49,232 nt of DNA, taken from Microbacterium azadirachtae. GTDB lineage: Bacteria; Actinomycetota; Actinomycetes; Actinomycetales; Microbacteriaceae. This document shows positions 15,187 through 21,970 of this stretch, piece by piece; the stretch's first letter is position 1; each line of letters opens with the position of its first letter. The translations under genes were made by a program, and so were the position numbers. Below the pieces are notes generated by a model. It saw nothing but the letters and a program-made list of their open reading frames with translations, was not told the DNA's origin and ran no database searches. The DNA lies in contig NZ_JYIT01000057.1 of the NCBI RefSeq assembly GCF_000956545.1, positions 1 through 49,232 of the forward strand, given 5' to 3'.

Positions 15187-15867
15187 TTACTGGCCCCAGC
15201 AGAACGGGGTACCCGTATAGAGCGTGTTCCAGTAGATTCCGTTGCCCCACGAGGCGCACACGCCGAGCGCTCCGGCGCCGATGGTGAGCGCGGCGGCCGC
15301 GATGGCACCGGCGGCTGCCCCGACGCCGGTCTCGGAGGAGATGATGCCCGCGAGGGCCGCCGCCCCAGCCCCAGCCCAGATCGCGTTGATGAGCGCGCTC
15401 GTCACACACGAGTCGGTCGCCGTCTGGAATCCCCACCAGTACACGCCGTACCCGTTGCGCCCGTTGCACGACGCCGCGGAGAGCATCTGGGCGCCCTTGG
15501 CCTCGGAGGCGGTGGTGACATCAGCGGGGGCGTTGACGATCTTGCCGCCTCCAGCGATGACGCCACTTGCGAACTCGGCAGCGAAGGACGCAGGGACACC
15601 TCCTGCCACGGCAGCACCGTAGTCGAAGCTGGCGACCTCGTTGGAGGTGGTCACGAAGGTTCCGGCGAGGTTGCCGTTGTCGATGTCTTCCTGCGGGACC
15701 TTCGTGGTCGTGTCACCAGCCTGCTGCACCGTGGTGGCGACCGGAGCCAGATCCGGGGTTGTCGACGCCATCGCGGGAGAGGCGACCGTGAGCATCGCAG
15801 CTGCGGCGACTGTGGCGGCGACGGTCAGCGTCGCCAGCTTCCTCAACGTGGGAATGGATCTGGACAC
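15187..15867 (-). CDS. Secreted Gly/Ala-rich protein, candidate bacteriocin precursor
   Basis: The GTG at 15867 follows GAAGGAG. The 226-residue product begins VSRSIPTLRKLATLTVAATV and has a signal peptide ending near SPAMAS. A hydrophilic segment (~35-125) leads to a C-terminal ~85 residues of different character: YGVYWWGFQTATDSCV, a long Gly/Ala hydrophobic core with GAG/GxxxG-like steps, then ASWGNGIYWNTLY and a final PFCWGQ. Cysteines at the ends of the core could form disulfides. Propeptide plus hydrophobic, aromatic, Cys-bearing C-terminus resembles a membrane-active bacteriocin, but I recognise no named family. The operator at 15980 lies in its promoter region. Confidence 0.65.
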   Translation of the reverse strand: MSRSIPTLRKLATLTVAATVAAAAMLTVASPAMASTTPDLAPVATTVQQAGDTTTKVPQEDIDNGNLAGTFVTTSNEVASFDYGAAVAGGVPASFAAEFASGVIAGGGKIVNAPADVTTASEAKGAQMLSAASCNGRNGYGVYWWGFQTATDSCVTSALINAIWAGAGAAALAGIISSETGVGAAAGAIAAAALTIGAGALGVCASWGNGIYWNTLYTGTPFCWGQ

Positions 15868-15979
15868 CGTGACTCCTTCGTGTTGGTGCGAGCGACAGGA
15901 CGGCCCTTCGTGGCTTGAAGTGACCCATCGACACAGCACCACCGTGTGGTGCAGACGGTCAAGCCAGGCGGCTCCCCTC

Positions 15980-15993
15980 TAGCCCTGGGGCTA
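15980..15993. promoter_or_regulatory. Second copy of response-regulator palindrome
   Basis: TAGCCCTGGGGCTA, a 6-2-6 inverted repeat continuing CG on the right, lies between the divergent secreted-protein genes (starts 15867 and 16075). Its core and right flank match the palindrome centred at 17922. Confidence 0.65.
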
Positions 15994-16074
15994 CGAATGC
16001 CAGTTCTGCTGGTCAGCGCATGAGAACCGTGGAATGGTGCAGGCGCAGGGGGAGAATGAGCAAGGGAGAAGTGG

Positions 16075-16704
16075 ATGAGAACGAAGAAGAAGTTCGGTCT
16101 GGCCATCGCTGCAGCGTTCGCCCTGGTGATCGCGGTGCCAGCTGCGGCCAGCGCCGACTCCGGTGAGGGGGCACCGCCGTCGGACACCTCCGATCTCGCG
16201 GCGCAGATCGCTAACGCTCCCGATCTGCGGTACGTCTCGGTGGCTGAAGCCGTCGAAGAGTTCGGCTTCGATCCCTCTGCGCCGGTCGAGAGCACGCCGA
16301 GCTCAGATGAGTCGGGACTGGTGCTCACCCCCATGAACGAGTGGTGGGGATGCGAGTGGGACGGCAAGGCCGACTACCCGCACGTGACCAACGGCGAGGC
16401 ATCGGTGCACGGGTACTGGGTGTACAAGAGCGGCAGCTGTCCGTCCACGGCCGACATCACCGCGAACCTCCAGGCTCTCGGATGCAGCTCCCTCGGCTGT
16501 ACCTGGATCACGCAGGCAACGGGTACGGCGACGGCGGTCACCCCAGGATCCGGAACCGGCCACTGGGCCACGCCTCACAAGGCATGCGCGAACTCCAACC
16601 CCGTCGGCTGGCGCGGTGAGGTCTACGTCGGCCTCACGAACTTCTGGCACCCTTACGGCCCGAGCTACGGCGCCCAAGTCGATCTCAGCTGCTCGCCCGC
16701 ATGA
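16075..16704 (+). CDS. Secreted six-cysteine protein of unknown function
   Basis: This 209-residue protein starts MRTKKKFGLAIAAAFALVIA with a clear signal peptide cut near AASAD. A low-complexity acidic linker (~30-80) is followed by a compact Trp/Cys domain (WWGCEWDG, HGYWVYKSGSC, LGCSSLGCTWI, KACANSNPVGWRGEVYVG, VDLSCSPA). Six cysteines allow three disulfides. AAGGGAG precedes the ATG. Its stop overlaps the next gene's start (ATGA at 16701-16704), so the two are translationally coupled. With the divergent Gly/Ala-rich protein it shares the operator at 15980. No family recognised; an extracellular toxin, inhibitor or signal is possible. Confidence 0.7.
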   Translation: MRTKKKFGLAIAAAFALVIAVPAAASADSGEGAPPSDTSDLAAQIANAPDLRYVSVAEAVEEFGFDPSAPVESTPSSDESGLVLTPMNEWWGCEWDGKADYPHVTNGEASVHGYWVYKSGSCPSTADITANLQALGCSSLGCTWITQATGTATAVTPGSGTGHWATPHKACANSNPVGWRGEVYVGLTNFWHPYGPSYGAQVDLSCSPA

Positions 16705-17177
16705 CCAACGAGTCAGATCGCGTTCAGTACGTGCCGATTCATCCCGAGTCGGCACGTACTGAACCTGCGCAGCGTGTCCCCTTCGACCTCTCCGCATTGA
16801 CGGTGACGGGCCTCGTCATCGTCTGCGAGCTCGATCACAGGCCGACGGCGAACGCGGGGCCTTCGATGAGCATGAAGATGACGCAGTATCTGCGACTCTC
16901 GGACGACTCGATGATCCGTCTGGATATGGATCGTGGGGTGACCGCCGCCAGGTTCGGAGCTGTCGAGCCCGTCTCGTGGAAGCGAAGCTCGGAAGAGGTT
17001 ATCGCCGAAGTTCTAGACCTGATCCAGGGCGATGAGCCGGATCCCGGGTTCTTCCCGTGGGAGGAGTATGCGCAGGCGGCGAGGCTCCGTGGGATGTCAG
17101 TCGATGCGGACTCGCTGCGAGGTCTCCCGCACACCGTCCTGATCTCCGACGAGCTCGCCAGGATCTTCGAGTTCTGA
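16701..17177 (+). CDS. Cytosolic 158-residue protein coupled to the secreted protein
   Basis: It starts in an ATGA overlap with the preceding stop and begins MTNESDRVQYVPIHPESART. There is no signal peptide or membrane span; the composition is acidic and ends DELARIFEF. A 16-bp perfect hairpin (16722-16764) lies in codons 8-21. I recognise no family. Its coupling to a secreted protein gene suggests an immunity or cognate partner. This is inference from position. Confidence 0.6.
   Translation: MTNESDRVQYVPIHPESARTEPAQRVPFDLSALTVTGLVIVCELDHRPTANAGPSMSMKMTQYLRLSDDSMIRLDMDRGVTAARFGAVEPVSWKRSSEEVIAEVLDLIQGDEPDPGFFPWEEYAQAARLRGMSVDADSLRGLPHTVLISDELARIFEF
16722..16764 (+). repeat. Long perfect inverted repeat within 5' coding region
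   Basis: GTTCAGTACGTGCCGA (16722-16737) and TCGGCACGTACTGAAC (16749-16764) are exact reverse complements around an 11-nt loop. The hairpin begins 18 nt after the secreted gene's stop and would form in the coupled gene's message. It could attenuate expression of the second gene or stabilise the first gene's 3' end. Confidence 0.8.
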
Positions 17178-17229
17178 TCGAGGGACGATCAACCTTCCCT
17201 GTTCAGCGACAGCCCTGGCCGGCACTGGC

Positions 17230-17880
17230 TCACAGGGTGATAATGCCCAGTTCTGTGGCACGAAGGACGATCTGGAGACGGTTCTCTACGCCCCATAGAT
17301 GGTTAATGTGGCGGATGTCGGCCTTCACAGTGCTCTCGGCGTAGTGCAGCTCCTCGGCGATCTCAGCGTTCGACAGCCCCTTGGCGATCAGTTCGATGAC
17401 CTGCCGTTCTCTGTCCGTGAGTGCGGGTGCGCTAGGGGTGCGCGTGGCGCCCGACTCGATCGCAGCGCGTACGAAACGCGCCTGTACCTCCGGGGAGACG
17501 ACTCGGTCGCCGGCGTGCGCGGCGACGACAGCGTCGATGATCTGCTCTGGCGTCGAGTTCTTCACGAGGTAACCGCATGCCCCCGCGTGAAGCACCTCGA
17601 GCGCGCGCCACTCGGTGGTGAACGTCGTCAGCGCGACGATCCGGCAGCTCGGGTTCCACTCGAGGACTCGCTTCGTGGCCTCGACGCCGCTGACCCCGGG
17701 CATCTTGATGTCCATGAGGACGACGTCGGGCTGAACCTGTTTACACGCGTCCACGACTTCGGAACCGTCGGCGGCTTCTCCGACGAGCGTGATGCGTTCA
17801 TCGTCTGCTATGAACGCGCGCAGCGCATGGCGTACGAGAGCCTCGTCATCGACGACGAGTACACGCACGGCATCGCTCAC
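17230..17880 (-). CDS. NarL/LuxR-type response regulator
   Basis: This 216-residue protein has a receiver domain (D11-D12 acidic pocket, D57 phospho-acceptor in VVLMDIKMPG, Lys in GYLVKNS) and a C-terminal LuxR helix-turn-helix (LTDRERQVIELIAKGLSNAEIAEELHYAEST). The GTG start at 17880 has TAGCGT 6 nt upstream on the minus strand, suggesting leaderless transcription. It is divergent from the peptide and histidine kinase genes, with the long palindrome 17909-17936 between them. It is the natural partner of that kinase and probable binder of the palindrome. Confidence 0.9.
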   Translation of the reverse strand: MSDAVRVLVVDDEALVRHALRAFIADDERITLVGEAADGSEVVDACKQVQPDVVLMDIKMPGVSGVEATKRVLEWNPSCRIVALTTFTTEWRALEVLHAGACGYLVKNSTPEQIIDAVVAAHAGDRVVSPEVQARFVRAAIESGATRTPSAPALTDRERQVIELIAKGLSNAEIAEELHYAESTVKADIRHINHLWGVENRLQIVLRATELGIITL

Positions 17881-17908
17881 CCCTTCACGCTATCGCGGGG
17901 AATTCGAC

Positions 17909-17936
17909 AGAACCGTAGCCCCAGGGCTACGGTTCT
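17909..17936. promoter_or_regulatory. 13-2-13 perfect palindrome in divergent promoter
   Basis: Arms AGAACCGTAGCCC and GGGCTACGGTTCT flank a CA centre without mismatch. It lies between the response regulator (start 17880) and the peptide gene (start 18047). A -10-like TAGTGT at 17959-17964 puts the palindrome near -62 to -35 of the rightward promoter, a usual activator position. The same core recurs at 15980-15993. Confidence 0.85.
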
Positions 17937-18046
17937 CAAGCCTTGGAGGTCAGCGACGTAGTGTGAGAAGAGCATCCGTGTGCGTGACGACGTCGAACCC
18001 ACGGGCCCGGCGTCGGCTCGCGACCCCGACCTTTAGGAGCCACATC

Positions 18047-18154
18047 ATGCCCACCCTGAACGTCTTCGGCTTCGGTGCATTCGCAGGCCTGGTGGTCAGG
18101 TCCAACGCCGACCTCGGTGATTGGCTGTGCAAGATGCTGGGCATCTGTGCCTGA
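18047..18154 (+). CDS. 35-residue peptide with two C-terminal cysteines, candidate signal peptide or bacteriocin
   Basis: AGGAG (18035-18039) stands 7 nt before ATG 18047. The peptide starts MPTLNVFGFGAFAGLVVRSN and ends DLGDWLCKMLGICA, with cysteines at 28 and 34. The last 8 nt overlap the kinase GTG at 18147 in another frame, so translation is coupled. Its place between operator and sensor kinase is the place of an autoinducer peptide gene. A Cys28-Cys34 ring (disulfide or thiolactone) is possible, though no AgrB-like or leader-processing enzyme is nearby. It could instead be the active bacteriocin. Too short for routine gene callers. Confidence 0.65.
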   Translation: MPTLNVFGFGAFAGLVVRSNADLGDWLCKMLGICA

Positions 18155-19394
18155 TGAACATCCTGAGGCGGGCCAGAAGCTGAGGTTCTCCGACCCGGGA
18201 CGGACATCCTTCAGGCGTCTGTTTGGCTCCAGGCGGTTCTGGCAGCAACGGACTCTGCACCCGATCGCGCGCATCCTGCTGCTCGCGGCGGTGACCGTGC
18301 TGTTGTGCATCGCGATCGGCTTCATCGTCGCGGCGGGCCGTTTCGCGCGCGCTGACCTGCTTACGCTCATGCTCTACGTCGCGATCGCTGCTTTCGCTTG
18401 GCACCCGCTCACTGCGGCGTTCATGGTCATAGTCATCTGCAGTCTGGGCGCTGTGCTGACGGGCAGCGGCGGAGATCTTGTCGAGCTGGCGATCGCCCTC
18501 GGCCTGGTTGCCGCAACCTGCGCGCCGTGGCTGATCGTCCTTCATGCTCTGGTGCTGAGTGTGCTGACTGCGGACATCGCCATCAACGGCTCCTCCCTCA
18601 CGGACGGAGGGGTGTACGGGATCACAGGTATCGCTGCGATCGCCTTCTTGGCCGGTCTCACCTTCCGCATCGTCACCGCCCGAGAAGAGATCGTCGTCGC
18701 CGAACGGGCACGTGTCGTGAAGGACCTGGAAGCTCTGGCACGAGAAGAGCAGGAGCGGATCGCGGACGAACTGCACGATGGGATCGCGCATGACCTCACC
18801 CTCGTGCTGTTCCATGCGCGCGCACTGCCGAGACAACCCGACGAGGCATCACGGCAGGTGTCACTCACCACGATCGAGGAATCGGCCGAGAAGGCGCTGC
18901 AGAGCATCCAATCGCTCTTGTCGTTGATGCGCGAGACGAGGCCTGAGGGCGCGGATGGGTGCCCCGCGCGGTACGACGGCGACGTGATCGAAGCCGTGAC
19001 CTCTCTGGCCACCTTGCTGAAGGAGGCGGGGATCCCGACCAGGGTGTCGCTCCCGCAGGGCGCACTCAGCGTCACGCCGGCAGCCGAGCGGGCTCTCGCA
19101 GATACAGCCATCGAGGCCGTGACGAACATCCTCAAGCACGGACCCAACTCGGAAGCCGCGAGTCTCGACGTCGTGGGGAAGCCCGGCTTCGTCGAGCTGT
19201 TGGTGACGAATGTCGTTTCAGACGCCGATGCGCGCACTAAGGCACGCTCGAGTGGGCGCGGGCTGCTTCGCGCCCGCCAGAGGCTCGCTCAATATGGAGG
19301 CGAGCTGGAAACGGATCTGAGTTCAGGGACGTGGCTCCTGTGGGCACGGATTCCGGTTGCACACACTGATCCAGGTGTCCGTGTCGCCGCGTAG
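18147..19394 (+). CDS. NarX/HPK7-type sensor histidine kinase
   Basis: About 415 residues starting VPDEHPEAGQKLRF. Hydrophobic spans between ~35 and 180 form a polytopic membrane sensor without a large extracellular domain, suited to a hydrophobic or peptide ligand. The dimerisation helix ELHDGIAHDLTLVLFHAR carries the phospho-acceptor H210. The HATPase domain follows (DTAIEAVTNILKHG as N-box, SSGRGLLRARQRLAQYGGEL as G-box). Its start overlaps the 35-residue peptide. Partner regulator is the divergent 17230-17880 gene. Confidence 0.9.
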   Translation: MPDEHPEAGQKLRFSDPGRTSFRRLFGSRRFWQQRTLHPIARILLLAAVTVLLCIAIGFIVAAGRFARADLLTLMLYVAIAAFAWHPLTAAFMVIVICSLGAVLTGSGGDLVELAIALGLVAATCAPWLIVLHALVLSVLTADIAINGSSLTDGGVYGITGIAAIAFLAGLTFRIVTAREEIVVAERARVVKDLEALAREEQERIADELHDGIAHDLTLVLFHARALPRQPDEASRQVSLTTIEESAEKALQSIQSLLSLMRETRPEGADGCPARYDGDVIEAVTSLATLLKEAGIPTRVSLPQGALSVTPAAERALADTAIEAVTNILKHGPNSEAASLDVVGKPGFVELLVTNVVSDADARTKARSSGRGLLRARQRLAQYGGELETDLSSGTWLLWARIPVAHTDPGVRVAA

Positions 19395-19403
19395 GCTCCG
19401 AGG

Positions 19404-19538
19404 ATGCGAACGACTTTCGACGCCGAGGCAGATGCTGCCTACATCACGCTGGTCCCTGAGATCGAGTCCGGTCGGTCCGTGCGCAACGAGATCGTCGAGA
19501 CTCCCGCGACGAACCGTGATTCGCTTGCGGGTCGATGA
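19404..19538 (+). pseudogene. Truncated DUF2283 protein
   Basis: The 44 codons open MRTTFDAEADAAYITLVPEI, a typical DUF2283 start (MxxxYDxEADALYI), and continue EIESGRSVRNEIVE, but the expected second half (hydrophobic strand and GIEIL motif) is missing and a stop comes early. TAGGCT lies 6 nt before the ATG. Probably a frameshifted remnant; a very short working gene cannot be excluded. Confidence 0.5.
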
Positions 19539-19573
19539 TCAGTGTGCGGGCGGCTGGCTGATTCCCGCCGCGG

Positions 19574-19978
19574 TCAGGCTGCGACGTACTCCTGGCGGAC
19601 GCGGCCGTCGGTCGCAAGCTCGATGTATCCGAAGTCGTGGTCAGAGTTCAGGATCACGGCGTCGTTGACGACAGCGTAGGCAGCGATCAGGCAGTCGAAC
19701 GCCGCGGCGGCGCGCACGAGCCCCTTCTCCCAGAGGGCCTGCTGGATGTCGAGGGCGTCCTGCCCGTCTGGGTGCTCCCACGCCGGCAACAGCCCCTCCA
19801 TGTCCTCGCGGAGGTCCAGGTACTCGCGCGGATCCCGCGCCGAATGGCAGTACTCGAGCACCTGGGGTGGGCAGGTGATGATCAGGTGGTTCGGCGACAG
19901 CGCCCTGAGCCTGTCGGCGATCGCGGTGCTGGTTCCGGCCTTCTGCCAGATGCTGTTGTCTACGAGGTAGGTGGTCAC
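19574..19978 (-). CDS. vapC: PIN-domain ribonuclease toxin (VapC-like)
   Basis: This 134-residue protein starts MTTYLVDNSIWQKAGTS. The PIN acidic residues are visible: D7, the E of CPPQVLEYCH, D of FDCLIAAYAV and D of NSDHDFGYIE. VapC toxins cleave tRNA or rRNA when free of antitoxin. GTG start overlaps the antitoxin stop by four bases (GTGA), so the pair is coupled. It lies at the right edge of the accessory region. Confidence 0.88.
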   Translation of the reverse strand: MTTYLVDNSIWQKAGTSTAIADRLRALSPNHLIITCPPQVLEYCHSARDPREYLDLREDMEGLLPAWEHPDGQDALDIQQALWEKGLVRAAAAFDCLIAAYAVVNDAVILNSDHDFGYIELATDGRVRQEYVAA

Positions 19979-20190
19979 GGGCGAGTCGCTGTCGGCGCGA
20001 TCGTGGGCGCGTCGATCTGGTCAGGCGTGAACCTGCGTCCGATGATGCGCTCCACCGCCGCCGGCTGGCGACGAACAGCGATGAGCGTGCGCAGGGCAAG
20101 GTCCACCGTCTCGCGATTGGAGGACGTGCCTGCGAGCTCCTTGGCTTGCCGCAGTTCGTCGGGATCGATGTCGATGGATGTGACGGTCAT
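19975..20190 (-). CDS. vapB: VapB-type antitoxin
   Basis: This 71-residue protein starts MTVTSIDIDPDELRQAKELA and continues GTSSNRETVDLALRTLIAVRR, a ribbon-helix-helix VapB (type II antitoxin) pattern, with a C-terminal toxin-binding tail. GAGGGGG precedes the ATG. The AT-rich stretch 20213-20236 upstream (TATACTTACTTATACAAAT on the minus strand) is the probable promoter and operator. Confidence 0.85.
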   Translation of the reverse strand: MTVTSIDIDPDELRQAKELAGTSSNRETVDLALRTLIAVRRQPAAVERIIGRRFTPDQIDAPTIAPTATRP

Positions 20191-20289
20191 GGTGCCCCCT
20201 CGCTGAACCGATTTGTATAAGTAAGTATATAGAGCTCTGGGTGAGGGGGTCCGGAGTCTGTCGCATTCACCACGTAGGCTCACCGGATC

Positions 20290-20739
20290 ATGACTTTGCC
20301 CCCTGACACACGGAGGCCGCTGCCGGGCGGAGAGGTGCGTGCAGTGCTGCTGATGGCGGCTGCTCTGCTCTGTCTCCCCGTTCTGCTCATGCTCGCCATC
20401 CAGTACATCGACTCACACGAGAACGTCGCATCGCAGTGCATGTACTCGCAGCCTGCGGGGGTCGCGAAAGTGAATGACCCTCTGGTGACGGCGTCGACGA
20501 CGGCGATGCCCGCCGGACGACTCTGCGTCTATCTCGCCGAAGGCGGCGGGGAGATCGTCGTGCAGACCGGGTGGCCCACCACGGTGTTCGGCCTCGCGGC
20601 GACGGCAGCGATCGCTGTACTGACGCTCTTCGCGCTCGGGGTCCGACACGGTCGAGGCGTTGTCGTCACCCTGCTTCCGGCCATCGTCGCCCTGGGTCTC
20701 TGGGCCGTGGTGCTGCTCAGCGCGCACACAGCGCACTGA
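20290..20739 (+). CDS. 149-residue membrane protein, unknown
   Basis: Three hydrophobic spans (~18-38, ~95-115, ~122-142) with a ~50-residue outside loop containing two cysteines (ASQCMYSQPAG, GRLCVYLAEGG). No family recognised. TAGGCT (20275-20280) is 9 nt before the ATG, a slightly long leaderless layout. It is divergent from vapBC. Confidence 0.6.
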   Translation: MTLPPDTRRPLPGGEVRAVLLMAAALLCLPVLLMLAIQYIDSHENVASQCMYSQPAGVAKVNDPLVTASTTAMPAGRLCVYLAEGGGEIVVQTGWPTTVFGLAATAAIAVLTLFALGVRHGRGVVVTLLPAIVALGLWAVVLLSAHTAH

Positions 20740-20801
20740 CCGCGAGCAGTTTCGCACCGAGACGATACGCGGTCGTCAGAGAACGGCTCGCTCGCTACGT
20801 C

Positions 20802-21167
20802 TCACCCGACGGGGTGGTCATGCCGGGCGCCGCGTGGCTCGTGACCGGGCGCGCGACCTGAACTGCCGTCGATGTCCTCGGCCGTGAGGTGGATGCCGCC
20901 GGCCGAGTTCGCGGCGTTCGCGAGCTTCGCCAGGTACGGCCGGTCCAGGTCGGGTGCCACCGGCTCGGCGAACACGAATCGCAGCGGCACGGCAGGGTGC
21001 AGCCAGATGGAGCTGCGTCCGGTCGGCTCGCCGTCGCCGTGCGGCCACGACACCGTGAAGCTCTCCCCGCGGCGCAGCTTGGTCGTGATCACGATCTTGA
21101 GATGAGCGAGCACGCGATCGTCGATGCGGATCGGAGCGGCCGATCCTCCGTAGTACATGTCTCCCAC
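20802..21167 (-). CDS. DUF7882 family protein
   Basis: This 121-residue protein opens MGDMYYGGSAAPIRIDDRVL and continues AHLKIVITTKLRRGESFTVSW and GRSSIWLHPAVPLRFVF. This is the short protein, common in Microbacteriaceae, often mislabelled as ATP-dependent DNA ligase. It has no ligase motif. Function unknown. GTG start at 21167. Confidence 0.75.
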   Translation of the reverse strand: MGDMYYGGSAAPIRIDDRVLAHLKIVITTKLRRGESFTVSWPHGDGEPTGRSSIWLHPAVPLRFVFAEPVAPDLDRPYLAKLANAANSAGGIHLTAEDIDGSSGRAPGHEPRGARHDHPVG

Positions 21168-21260
21168 GGGTCGCCTACTCCGGGCGTCCCGTCGTCTGCC
21201 GATGATCGAGCCGGTCTGTCGTCCTGGGAGCCATCACTCCCTCACCGTAGATTCCACGGT

Positions 21261-21276
21261 GGTGAAGATCTTCACC
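21261..21276. promoter_or_regulatory. 16-bp perfect palindrome upstream of orphan response regulator
   Basis: GGTGAAGATCTTCACC is fully self-complementary, and a further half site GGGTGAAAG lies at 21282-21290. Both sit just upstream of TAGGGT (21299-21304), 6 nt before ATG 21311. Probable autoregulatory site. Confidence 0.6.
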
Positions 21277-21310
21277 CCAAAGGGTGAAAGTCTCGGCGTA
21301 GGGTGTGCAC

Positions 21311-21970
21311 ATGGTCATCTCCATCGCGCTCGTCAACGACTACGAGGTCGTGGTCCGCGGACTCTCCTCGATGCTGCGCGCCTATCAGAACCGCGTGCGC
21401 ATCCTCGAGCTCGACGTGAACCGGGAGCTCAGTCAGCCCGTCGACATCGTGCTCTACGACACGTTCGCCGCCACCCAGGGCGACCGCGCGGAGCTGCACG
21501 CGCTCGCCGCGAACCCGCTCGCCGCCAAGGTCGCGGTCTACTCCTGGAACATCGACGACGCGCTGGTCCGTGCGGCCCTGGCCAACGGCGCCCACGGGTA
21601 CATCTCGAAGGGGCTTCCCGCCCGGCAGCTCGTCGCCGCCCTCGAGGAGATCCATCACGGCTCTTCGAAGATCTACGCCGCGCTCCCCGGCACGGGGGCG
21701 GTCGTCGCCGGTGACTGGCCCGGGCGCGAAGAAGGCCTGACCCAGCGCGAGGCGGAGGTGCTGGCGCTGATCACCCAGGGGCTCTCCAACACGGAGATCG
21801 CCGATCGCGCCCACTTGTCCGTGAACTCGGTCAAGACCTACATCCGCAGCTGCTACCGGCGCATCGGCGTGAACAGCCGTACCAACGCCGTGCTGTGGGG
21901 CATCGAACACGGGTTCCGGCCCGACCGCATGCGGGTGACCAACCCCGAGCCCGAACCGGGCGCAGGATGA
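21311..21970 (+). CDS. LuxR-type response regulator without adjacent kinase
   Basis: 219 residues from ATG 21311. The receiver domain has N9-D10 where a DD acidic pocket is usual, and D50 in VLYDTFA as possible phospho-acceptor, with ISKG as the conserved lysine. The C-terminal helix-turn-helix is clear (LTQREAEVLALITQGLSNTE). No kinase is near. The changed pocket may mean phosphate-independent control. Its stop overlaps the SDR gene start (ATGA). The palindrome at 21261 suggests autoregulation. Confidence 0.85.
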   Translation: MVISIALVNDYEVVVRGLSSMLRAYQNRVRILELDVNRELSQPVDIVLYDTFAATQGDRAELHALAANPLAAKVAVYSWNIDDALVRAALANGAHGYISKGLPARQLVAALEEIHHGSSKIYAALPGTGAVVAGDWPGREEGLTQREAEVLALITQGLSNTEIADRAHLSVNSVKTYIRSCYRRIGVNSRTNAVLWGIEHGFRPDRMRVTNPEPEPGAG

